DNA from: Paenibacillus sp. DMB5 | GTDB taxonomy: Bacteria > Bacillota > Bacilli > Paenibacillales > Paenibacillaceae | Direction: 5' to 3' | Assembly (NCBI RefSeq): GCF_001517085.1 | Contig: NZ_LRAC01000120.1 | Span: forward strand, 335,151-399,150 | Length of the DNA stretch: 64,000 bases | Shown: positions 57,474 through 64,000 of the stretch, one piece after another | Position numbering within the stretch: position 1 is the stretch's first letter | Layout: each line of letters opens with the position of its first letter | The notes under the pieces: generated by a model | What the model was told of the DNA's origin: nothing | What the model saw: the letters and a program-made list of their open reading frames with translations, nothing else | The model's database searches: none | Program-made: the position numbers and the translations under genes

Positions 57474-58196
57474 ATGCTATCAAATGAATCATTTACGGCA
57501 GTATTATTTCTATTATTCACCATACTGGCAATCATCGTCTGGGTGGTCAGCTTTGTCGGCCGCAGGAGTGCTTCCGCCAGGAAATCCCGCAAGCGAGTCA
57601 ACAGAATCTCACTACTCACAGTGGCTCTAAGTTTCGTTCTAGTAATTGTTACAGCACCGGGAACTTCACTTGTTGAGAAGGCTGCTTCCATACAGAATTT
57701 TTTCATATTAAGGGATTTCCAAGTGGCTGGCACTTTCATATATACCTCCAAAACAATGGAAGCCGAAGTCACCTCTGTCATCGACGGGGACACCTTCCGA
57801 ATCCGGACCAACGAAGGAAATACTGAAAAAGTACGGATGCTGCTGATTGATACTCCAGAAATAGGAGAACAGCCAGAGCCCTATGCTCTGGAAGCGCGTG
57901 ACTATACTAAAGAGCTGCTCGGAGGGCAAACCGTACATCTTGAATTTGACGAATCGGAGCGCGATCAGTACGGCAGGCTGCTGGCCTATGTCTATGTGGA
58001 TGATCGGATGGTTAATGAGCTGCTGCTGGAGAAGGGGCTGGCCAGAGTGGCTGTTTTCCCGCCGGATACCATGTACGTAGCGGACTTTAGAGAGATTGAA
58101 TCGAAGGCGCGTGAAGCCAAGCTCAGGGTTTGGAGCATCGACAACTATGTAACTAACAGGGGATTTAATGCAGATGCGGCTGCTTCTGGCCAGTAG
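57474..58196 (+). CDS. Membrane-anchored thermonuclease-like (SNase) protein
   Basis: About 240 residues. Two hydrophobic segments (about 8-28 and 45-65) precede a staphylococcal-nuclease domain (about 100-230). The metal/substrate region is VIDGDTFRI, the catalytic Arg-Glu pair lies in VRMLLIDTPEIGEQPEPYALEA and ERDQYGRLLAYVYV. Such enzymes cut DNA and RNA with calcium outside the membrane. I start at ATG 57474 behind GGAGGAG; the earlier frame from 57390 has no site. Confidence 0.87.
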   Translation: MLSNESFTAVLFLLFTILAIIVWVVSFVGRRSASARKSRKRVNRISLLTVALSFVLVIVTAPGTSLVEKAASIQNFFILRDFQVAGTFIYTSKTMEAEVTSVIDGDTFRIRTNEGNTEKVRMLLIDTPEIGEQPEPYALEARDYTKELLGGQTVHLEFDESERDQYGRLLAYVYVDDRMVNELLLEKGLARVAVFPPDTMYVADFREIESKAREAKLRVWSIDNYVTNRGFNADAAASGQ

Positions 58197-58633
58197 TTCG
58201 TGAGTGGTTCTTAAAATTGATAGAGAATTAGATGGCGATTTTCCACTTAGCATGGTTAACAGGTTGTAGCAAGGTGCTGGCGGTTAACTTCCATTTTGCA
58301 AACACTCGGGATAACTGCACTTTATACAACTAAAATGCCAGTTTTTCCCCGGATTACGCTTATAAGTGTATTCTGTACAACTAAAAATCAGCAATATGCT
58401 CATTTTGGTTATTTCGGGCAAAAATAGTTGCACAAACTACAGCTAAACGCTGCAATCGCAGACTTTTTGGGTTTTTAAGTGTACGGAGTGCAGCTATTCT
58501 CGATAGCAGAGCTTCTAACAATAGCAAACTTAGTCCGGTACCGGCAAAATAACAAATAGGGATGTCCCGCAGCCGCTCAGGCAGACCGGAACATCCCTAT
58601 TCTTTTTCCCTGTCCTAACTTGCTATTGTAGTC
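58197..58633. repeat. Non-coding spacer with degenerate dispersed repeat units
   Basis: No gene is visible. TACAACTAAAA occurs twice, 51 bases apart (58325-58335 and 58376-58386). CTGCACTTTATACA (58315-58328) has an inverted partner TGTACGGAGTGCAG (58480-58493), and GTTGCACAAACTACAGCTAAAC at about 58430 is a related unit. These look like decayed copies of a short intergenic repeat family. A terminator closes the region. Confidence 0.5.
58555..58608. terminator. Terminator hairpin downstream of the methyltransferase gene
   Basis: AATAGGGATGT (58555-58565) pairs with ACATCCCTATT (58591-58601). CTTTTT follows on the plus strand and TTGTTATTTT on the minus strand, so it may work both ways. Confidence 0.75.
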
Positions 58634-59752
58634 CTACACCCATACCTCATTCGCGGTCTCGATAACGAGCCGGATTTTGTCCCACTGCTCTTCCTCGGTA
58701 AGAATATTCCCTTCCTCGGAAGATGCAAAGCCGCATTGCGGGCTGAGACAGAGCTTGTCGATATCTACATACTCCGCCGCTTCGGCAATCCGCAGCTTCA
58801 GCTGCTCCTTATTCTCCAGCCCGCCATGCTTGGTAGTAACAAGGCCCAGCACCACGAACTGGTCTTTGATGAACCGCAGCGGTGCGAAGTCACCGGAGCG
58901 CTCGTTATCGTATTCCAGGAAAAAGGCATCCACCTGCGCCCCTTCGAACAGCGTCTCCGCAACCGGCTCATAGCCTCCGGCCGCGAACCATGTTGAACGC
59001 AGATTGCCGCGGCATACATGCAGCGCGATAGTCATATCCTCAGGCTTGTCTGCTATACTCTCGTTGATCAGCGACACGTAGTCCCTGGCCAATTGATCCG
59101 GATCAATGCCTCTGCTCCGCAGATGCGCACGGTGCCTGCCGCTAGACAGCGTTCCCCAGGTCGTATCATCAAGCTGAAGATAGCGGCAGCCTGCGTCATA
59201 AAAAGCCTGTATAGCTGCACGGTATACTGTAATAATATCCTGGAACAGCTGATCCCGGTCAGGATAAATCTCGTTTCCATTGTAATCCTGCACGAAATGG
59301 AACAGGGACGGGGCAGGTATTGTCATTTTGACCATCGTATCACCTGCCATTTGCTGCAGCCTGGTGAAATGGGCCAACATCGGGTGATCGCCGAATGCTA
59401 TTTTTCCGGTAATCTTAAAGCTTTCAGCCCGTTGCGCGTTTTCCTTGGGCGAACTATTGCCTTGATTTAGAATGATTTTGTGTGTGCCTGTTATTCCCAG
59501 AAAAAAATCAAGATGCCACCATGAACGGCGGAATTCACCGTCAGTAACAGCCTTGAGACCCAGTGCCTTTTCCTGCTTCAGCAGTTCAGCAATTTCTCTG
59601 TCCTCAATCTCCTGAAGCTGTGCAGCTGTAATCTCACCCTGTTCGAATAAGCTGCGAGCTGTCTTGATGCCCTCACTGCGCAGAAAGCTGCCCACGATGT
59701 CATAGCGAAAGGGAGGGGCAGTTCTGGCGGAACCCGTAATTGGACTGATCAT
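58634..59752 (-). CDS. YxjG/YxjH-type cobalamin-independent methionine synthase-like protein
   Basis: A 372-residue protein equivalent to the C-terminal catalytic domain of MetE. The zinc ligands are in IALHVCRGN (His, Cys, about residues 245-253) and CLSPQCGF (about 338-345). DGEFRRSWWHLDFF and YLQLDDTTWG are the substrate-binding stretches. It probably makes methionine from homocysteine with a methyl donor other than the MetE substrate. It lies 15 bases after a LysR gene. No S-box is seen; regulation is likely through that LysR protein. Confidence 0.9.
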   Translation of the reverse strand: MISPITGSARTAPPFRYDIVGSFLRSEGIKTARSLFEQGEITAAQLQEIEDREIAELLKQEKALGLKAVTDGEFRRSWWHLDFFLGITGTHKIILNQGNSSPKENAQRAESFKITGKIAFGDHPMLAHFTRLQQMAGDTMVKMTIPAPSLFHFVQDYNGNEIYPDRDQLFQDIITVYRAAIQAFYDAGCRYLQLDDTTWGTLSSGRHRAHLRSRGIDPDQLARDYVSLINESIADKPEDMTIALHVCRGNLRSTWFAAGGYEPVAETLFEGAQVDAFFLEYDNERSGDFAPLRFIKDQFVVLGLVTTKHGGLENKEQLKLRIAEAAEYVDIDKLCLSPQCGFASSEEGNILTEEEQWDKIRLVIETANEVWV

Positions 59753-59767
59753 ACGACCCTCCTGCTG

Positions 59768-60700
59768 TTATAGTAAGAACTGATTCATGTCAAAATAGCT
59801 GCTGGCGACCAGATCGTTCAGCAGATCAATATAAGCGGACATAATTTCACTCGGTTTACGGTCTTTGTGGGCAATCCAGCCGACAGTAAACACTTCATTA
59901 CTCTCATAGGGAATGGTCACCACCCCGTTGCCGTTCAGATCGGAAGCCATAATGCCGGTCCCGATCGTGTAAGCATCGCTCCCAAGCAGCAGATTAGACA
60001 GGGTTGCCCTGTCCGTTACTTTAATGTTTTTCTCAATCTGAGTGAAGCTAAGCATTTCTTCCGAGAAATGCAGTGAATTGTTATCCCCCTGCTCAAACGT
60101 AATGTACGGAAACGGCAAAATATCTTCGAGTATAATAGACTCTTTGCCAGCCAAAGTATGCCCCGCTCTCACATACACATGCGGATTGGTATTGAACAGC
60201 GGCGTAAATTTGAGATTCCCGTCACTGAACAGCTTGTTCATCACCTTATAATTGCTCTCGTTGATGTACAGAATGCCAAGATCGCTGCGCAATGTGCGCA
60301 CATCCTCAATAATTTCAAAGGTCTGTGTCTCCCGCAGGCTGAAATTATATTCTGCAAGCTCCCGCTCCTTCATCAGACGCACAAAAGCATCTACAACAAA
60401 GGCGTAATGCTGGGTGGATACGGAAAAATAAACCGGACTGCGCTTCTTGCCGGTGTACCGGTTCTCCATGAACTCGGTCTGCTCGATAATCTGCCGGGCA
60501 TAGCCAAGAAACTCCATGCCTTCGGCCGATATGCTGATTCCCCGGTTAGTCCGTTCAAAAATAGTAATGCCCAGCTCGTTCTCCAGTTCCTTGATCGCAT
60601 TGGAGAGACTGGGCTGCGACACAAAAAGCCGTTTGGCCGCTTCGTTCATCGAGCCGCTGTTCGCAATCTCAATTGCGTAGCGGAGCTGCTGCAATGTCAA
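59768..60700 (-). CDS. LysR-family transcriptional regulator
   Basis: A 310-residue LysR protein. The N-terminal winged helix (about residues 1-60) has GSMNEAAKRLFVSQPSLSNAIKELENELG, and the rest is the ligand-binding domain. The start is TTG with GAGGGGG eight bases upstream. It is on the same strand as, and just upstream of, the methionine synthase-like gene. Control of sulfur or methionine metabolism is the likely role. Confidence 0.9.
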   Translation of the reverse strand: MTLQQLRYAIEIANSGSMNEAAKRLFVSQPSLSNAIKELENELGITIFERTNRGISISAEGMEFLGYARQIIEQTEFMENRYTGKKRSPVYFSVSTQHYAFVVDAFVRLMKERELAEYNFSLRETQTFEIIEDVRTLRSDLGILYINESNYKVMNKLFSDGNLKFTPLFNTNPHVYVRAGHTLAGKESIILEDILPFPYITFEQGDNNSLHFSEEMLSFTQIEKNIKVTDRATLSNLLLGSDAYTIGTGIMASDLNGNGVVTIPYESNEVFTVGWIAHKDRKPSEIMSAYIDLLNDLVASSYFDMNQFLL

Positions 60701-60784
60701 ACCTGTTCCCCCTCTTACCTAAGGCTGATGCCTGTACGAATCTGGCTTATAACTAGTAGAATACCTTTAATTCTGGTCCGATGT

Positions 60785-61926
60785 CTACTGGGTCCGCTTC
60801 TTGGCGGCGTCAATCTGGGAGGGATCAAGACCTTCCCAGATATTATCAATCTGCACCTGCTCCGGATGCTCGAATACCAGAAACGCCGTCGGCAGATAAC
60901 GTTCGCCATATTGCGAGGACGGTTTGTTGACGATTTCGTTGTCCTTCACCAGCACTGTGGATGAACCTCCGTCCAGATTGGCAGCAATCACTGCACCATG
61001 CTTAAGCATGATCTGCTGGACATCATACAGGTTGGCCCCGATGCTATAGCCCGGCTGTCTGCCGTCAATGACAACAAACAGCAGCGCACCGTCAGCACGC
61101 TGGCCCATAGCCGTTCTCGGGGCGATACCCCAGCCTTCGGCTGCATTTTTGATCAGCCCTTTGCCGTTCACGATAATCCGCGGCTGAAAAGAAACGGCCT
61201 CCTGAACCCCAATCTTGCTCAGCTCTTCAAGCGAGTAATTGCCGGCAATCATTTCCCCTGTTTATCTAACCCGACAATTTGTGTTGAAGTCTTTCCCCCG
61301 AGCCCGTTATAAAAAAGCTTGCCCTGGGAGATCACAAGCCCGATCGGCTTAAATCCGTTGCCTTTCCAGTTCGGGTCAGCGAAGCCTCCACCGTTCACTC
61401 CGGCAATTGCACCGGTACGTGCTACCATGCTGGATACCTTTTCACCCGAGCCTACTTTACTAGGAATCCCCAGCCGCACTTTGGTAGGATCGTTAACGAT
61501 CATTATGTAACCCGCATAGCCGGTTCCGCTGACCTTTTCAATTTCCACCAGCGGCTTCTCTGCCGGAGCTTCAGTATCAGCATCAGCTTCAGGTGCGGGA
61601 GTGCCAATGGTATGCGTATCCACCTCGTCCCCCATATTATCAAAGCGCTGATTATACTCCGCTACTCTGTTCTTCAGTTCATCTTCCCCGATAATATACT
61701 TTGCCATGTAACGGTGCTGTGTTGTTATTAGTGTGTCTGCTATCAAGTAACGAAAATTGTTGGCAGAGGGTGCAAAATACAGCCAGCCCATGCCAATGGT
61801 CAGCAGCAATAAACAGAACATAAACACTCTGGTAAGTCTGCGCAGAAAGCTTGCTTTTTTTCGTTTCTTTTTGACGGGTTTCTTCTTGCGGGCGCTTGAG
61901 CGCTGGGGTAATGATGAAGTGCTCAC
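60785..61926 (-). pseudogene. Membrane-anchored phosphodiester glycosidase (NAGPA domain), frameshifted
   Basis: GTG 61926 behind GGGAGG opens a protein with a basic tail and one helix (about residues 25-47), then a NAGPA domain with VNGGGFADPNWKG and GLVISQGKLFYN. The frame ends at VGLDKQGK-stop. The rest (IAGNYSLEEL, RTAMGQRADGALLFVVIDGR, AANLDGGSSTV) is one frame away. One A missing from the A-run at 61252-61254 (AAATG instead of AAAATG) explains it and gives 380 residues. Family enzymes cleave sugar-phosphodiester bonds, for example in wall polymers. Confidence 0.85.
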
Positions 61927-62052
61927 TTCTGGATTCCTCCCTGGTCTTGCCTGTCATGCAAAATGTGGCAGTCTCGTATTCTCCCATGATAGACGATCTT
62001 GTGCCGGCAAAGGTTTCAGTATTTTCACAATATCATCCATAATTTGTAACAA

Positions 62053-62082
62053 CAAAAAAGCCCTCTTGATGAAGAGGGCTTA
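62053..62082 (-). terminator. Terminator of the TPM-domain gene
   Basis: AGCCCTCTT and AAGAGGGCT form a nine-base stem with a four-base loop, followed by TTTTTTG on the minus strand. Confidence 0.85.
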
Positions 62083-62103
62083 ACTTTACATTATGTCTTC
62101 AAT

Positions 62104-63363
62104 CTATCCATGCCTGCTTTTTCCGCCTCTGCGATTTGAACGGCCGCCTTGACCGGCTCCCCGGAAGCGGCGCCGGTTATGCTCCGGTTCCGTTCCCCGG
62201 TATGGAGCGGACCGGGAAGATTGACGGTAGCGGTATGATGCTGCCACAGCGATCAAAGCGACAATACTCAGGAGCAGAACGATAGACACTACCCCTTTAC
62301 TTTGTGGAGCAGGCTCCTTGACTCTATCAATACCTTCACCGGGCACAGTTTCTTGCTTAGCTGTTACTTCAACTGCTTTATCAGCAGCTGCTTCTGTTGT
62401 TTCGGTGGCTGCTGCTCCGGCTGCTTCCCCGGATACTGCAGGACTGCGGTCAGCTCGGGCCAAGAAATAATGGTAGAAATCATTCGCCGCTGCCGTTACA
62501 CCCGCTGCATACTTTTTAGCGGCAAATTGCGGCTCCAGCGACTTATTGAGGATATCCCCGATAAGCTCATTCGTCAAGGTGGTATCCACATCCCTGCCTT
62601 GCAGCACATGATAGTTGTCCCCTTCGATGTCAAGCACCACCATAACATCCCTGGTGCCGGCCCCGACTGAGGCATACTTGGCATAGGTGTAATCCTGCAG
62701 CGTTTTCCCGCCGGGATTGTTCACTGTTACAAAATAAATGCCGCTGCCGGTTGTTGTTTTGTAACGGTTGCTGGACTGGTTAAGATATAGTCTGGTAACC
62801 TGCGGAAGGACCCCGGCATTGTCAGCTACAAAATTCTGCATTCCGAGCGGCTCTGTCCAGACCCCGCCCAGGCTTTTAATCAAAGCACCGTAGGTTTTGC
62901 GAGCCCCGGCAGTATACTCTTTGCGGGCGAAATCCGGCTCCAGTGACTCGGCGAGGAGCTCCGACAGCATGCTGTCAGTCAGAGAGTTCTTCAGACCGTC
63001 ACCCTGCAGTACCCAGTAATTGTCATCCTTGATTGAGAGCAGCAGCAGTACCCCTTTTTCTTTATCAGATGAGCCGATTCCCCAGGTGTCGAACAGTGTT
63101 CTGGCGTATTCCTCCATTGATGCTCCGCCGGTTGAATCCACTGTTACAAGAACCACCTGCGCTCCCGTCTCCTGATGGAGCTTCACGCCGTAGTTGACCA
63201 TATAATTCTCTGCTTTCAGGTCGATAACTCCCGCAAAGTCATTCACATAAAAAGCATCCGTATGCTCCGGAACCGCCGGGCTGGCCAAGCTTACAGACGG
63301 TGGTAAAAGCATGACACTCAACAGTACAGCAATCAATGTTAACAAGATTCCTTTATGTTTCAT
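62104..63363 (-). CDS. Exported protein with two TPM (YgcG-type) domains
   Basis: A 419-residue protein with a signal peptide (about 1-27), two TPM domains in tandem (about 35-160 and 170-300), a Thr/Ala-Glu-rich linker, a membrane helix (about 360-378) and a basic Arg/Gly-rich tail. Each TPM domain shows the YVNDFAGVI / FVADNAGVL start and the GDGLKNSLTD / GRDVDTTLTN metal-binding-like segment. The tail faces the cytosol and could bind nucleic acid or lipid head groups. Some TPM proteins are linked to phosphatase activity or to photosystem repair; a function here is unknown. Confidence 0.87.
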   Translation of the reverse strand: MKHKGILLTLIAVLLSVMLLPPSVSLASPAVPEHTDAFYVNDFAGVIDLKAENYMVNYGVKLHQETGAQVVLVTVDSTGGASMEEYARTLFDTWGIGSSDKEKGVLLLLSIKDDNYWVLQGDGLKNSLTDSMLSELLAESLEPDFARKEYTAGARKTYGALIKSLGGVWTEPLGMQNFVADNAGVLPQVTRLYLNQSSNRYKTTTGSGIYFVTVNNPGGKTLQDYTYAKYASVGAGTRDVMVVLDIEGDNYHVLQGRDVDTTLTNELIGDILNKSLEPQFAAKKYAAGVTAAANDFYHYFLARADRSPAVSGEAAGAAATETTEAAADKAVEVTAKQETVPGEGIDRVKEPAPQSKGVVSIVLLLSIVALIAVAASYRYRQSSRSAPYRGTEPEHNRRRFRGAGQGGRSNRRGGKSRHG

Positions 63364-63889
63364 CCGAATCCCCCTGCTTGTCTATTCTGGCTTTAACTAA
63401 CATTGCCTCACTTGGTTTAATGCATTTTTACTCTACAACAACTGGTGTGAATGTTAGGTTTAATACTTGCTACGGTTCGTGTTCGTTTGGTGAAATGTTG
63501 GTACTTACTACTACTCTGCTAGCATTTGCGGGCTATCTGCTACTGATTATATGCTCGATCCTATTATTCATTACTAATATTAATCCAAAGAAAAATAAGA
63601 GTAGAAGGTTGTAGGAGGTTTGCCTTGCGGCCACGCGGGCCGAAATCAAAGGCATTTTTGCCTTTGATTTCGCTCATTCGGCTACTCGCGCCGGAATCAA
63701 AGGCATTTTTGCCTTTGATTTCGCTCATTCGGCCATTCCGGCCGAATCAAAGGCATTTTTGCCTTTGATCCCTCTCTTTCGCTCTCACCAAAGTAAATAA
63801 GACCCGCCTGGCATCTGAAGTGCATCCCTTAGAATAGACATTGGAATAAACCCCTGGTTTATCCGATGAAATCTAAGGGGTGCATTTTT
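63364..63889. other. Spacer with repeats and IS left end; weak small ORF
   Basis: A 64-codon plus-strand frame (63420-63614) with one hydrophobic segment lacks a ribosome binding site and is not called as a gene. The rest contains the tandem hairpin repeat (63640-63770) and the start of an insertion sequence. Confidence 0.5.
63640..63770. repeat. Three tandem hairpin repeats of about 51 bases
   Basis: The palindrome ATCAAAGGC-ATTTTT-GCCTTTGAT occurs three times (starting near 63645, 63696 and 63746), joined by near-identical linkers with TTCGCTCATTCGGC. Units are 50-51 bases. There are only three, each is itself a hairpin, and no cas genes are near. Confidence 0.85.
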
Positions 63890-64000
63890 ATGGTGAAAAA
63901 AGGACAGAAGTTCACAACGTATCCATATGAGATGAAGCTTGAAGCTATACGCCTACACGTTAAAGAGGGATGGACCTATCGCAGAATCATGGAGAAGTTT
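63815..64000 (+). mobile_element. Left part of an IS3-type insertion sequence
   Basis: TGCATCCCTTAG (63821-63832) and CTAAGGGGTGCA (63873-63884) form an inverted repeat upstream of a transposase start, as in many insertion sequence ends where it can block incoming translation or transcription. The exact end of the element cannot be fixed because only one side is in the window. Confidence 0.6.
63890..64000 (+). CDS. IS3-family transposase OrfA, N-terminal part, cut by window end
   Basis: ATG 63890 with AAGGGG upstream opens a basic protein with YPYEMKLEAIRLHVKEGWTY and RRIMEKF, the helix-turn-helix of OrfA in the IS3/IS150 group. The 37 visible residues run to the end of the window. The rest of OrfA and the DDE catalytic OrfB must lie beyond it. 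Confidence 0.78.
   Translation, partial: MVKKGQKFTTYPYEMKLEAIRLHVKEGWTYRRIMEKF

Noticed and set aside
58197..58633. S-box or other riboswitch near the methionine synthase-like gene
   Set aside because: The spacer is downstream of that gene, not upstream, and no conserved riboswitch core was seen there or before the LysR gene.
60785..61252. A separate gene coupled to its neighbour by an ATGA overlap
   Set aside because: The product is the second half of the same NAGPA domain; one missing A explains both the stop and the apparent start.
63420..63614. Small plus-strand membrane protein gene
   Set aside because: One hydrophobic segment is present, but there is no ribosome binding site and no neighbour support.
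63640..63770. Possible CRISPR array (three regularly spaced repeats)
   Set aside because: The repeats are large hairpins, the linkers are nearly identical rather than unique spacers, and there are no cas genes.

Overview
The window looks like a chromosomal piece of a Paenibacillus-like member of the Bacillota. The grounds are strong AAGGAGG-type ribosome binding sites with frequent GTG/TTG starts, a class I lysyl-tRNA synthetase under a T-box leader, a BstA/YfiT-type bacillithiol enzyme, YxjG-type methionine synthase, and above all a class I lanthipeptide locus whose precursor is very close to paenibacillin as I remember it. No rRNA, tRNA or CRISPR array was seen.

Layout. 1-9 kb: accessory metabolism and regulators (HAD nucleotidase, GNATs, P-loop protein, GT61 glycosyltransferase, nitroreductase-MarR pair, a thioredoxin-reductase-like gene broken by a frameshift). 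8.2-12.3 kb: AraC regulator divergent from a GH2 beta-galactosidase. 12.3-19.4 kb: a frameshifted SgrR-type regulator divergent from an MFS exporter, VanZ-like protein, effector-binding protein, frameshifted FGGY sugar kinase, SDR and an Fe-S scaffold-like protein. 19.6-26.1 kb: nitrite assimilation block. nasD, nasE, a nitrite channel and cobA (siroheme) run on the minus strand. The divergent ANTAR protein and a TrpD2-like protein run on the plus strand. The nasD leader contains a textbook two-hexaloop ANTAR target whose second hairpin competes with a terminator, and a GlnR/TnrA-like box overlaps the -35.

26.1-37.7 kb (minus strand): one continuous, more AT-rich lanthipeptide operon in the order lanA, lanP (protease), lanB, lanC, a membrane protein (candidate immunity), lanT, then a complete agr-type quorum-sensing set (agrB, agrD, agrC, agrA) and finally a TraX-family membrane acetyltransferase homologue. 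lanA and agrD are small genes that are easy to miss. The model is that the Agr peptide signal controls production of an N-acetylated lantibiotic, with TraX the best acetylase candidate. agrC carries a frameshift.

38-64 kb: paired DUF606 transporters, Nudix hydrolases, a TetM-like ribosomal protection factor, an ECF41-type sigma factor with an NDH-2-like oxidoreductase, an ABC transporter with its two-component system, AlaX editing protein, TSUP transporter, YebC, class I LysRS with T-box, a membrane-anchored thermonuclease, LysR with a YxjG-type methyltransferase, a phosphodiester glycosidase (frameshifted), a double-TPM-domain protein, a small tandem hairpin repeat and the left part of an IS3-type element running off the end.

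Seven genes in the window are interrupted by a small indel, six of them by exactly one missing base. This could be real gene decay but also looks like uncorrected indel errors in the assembly, so those genes should be read with that in mind.
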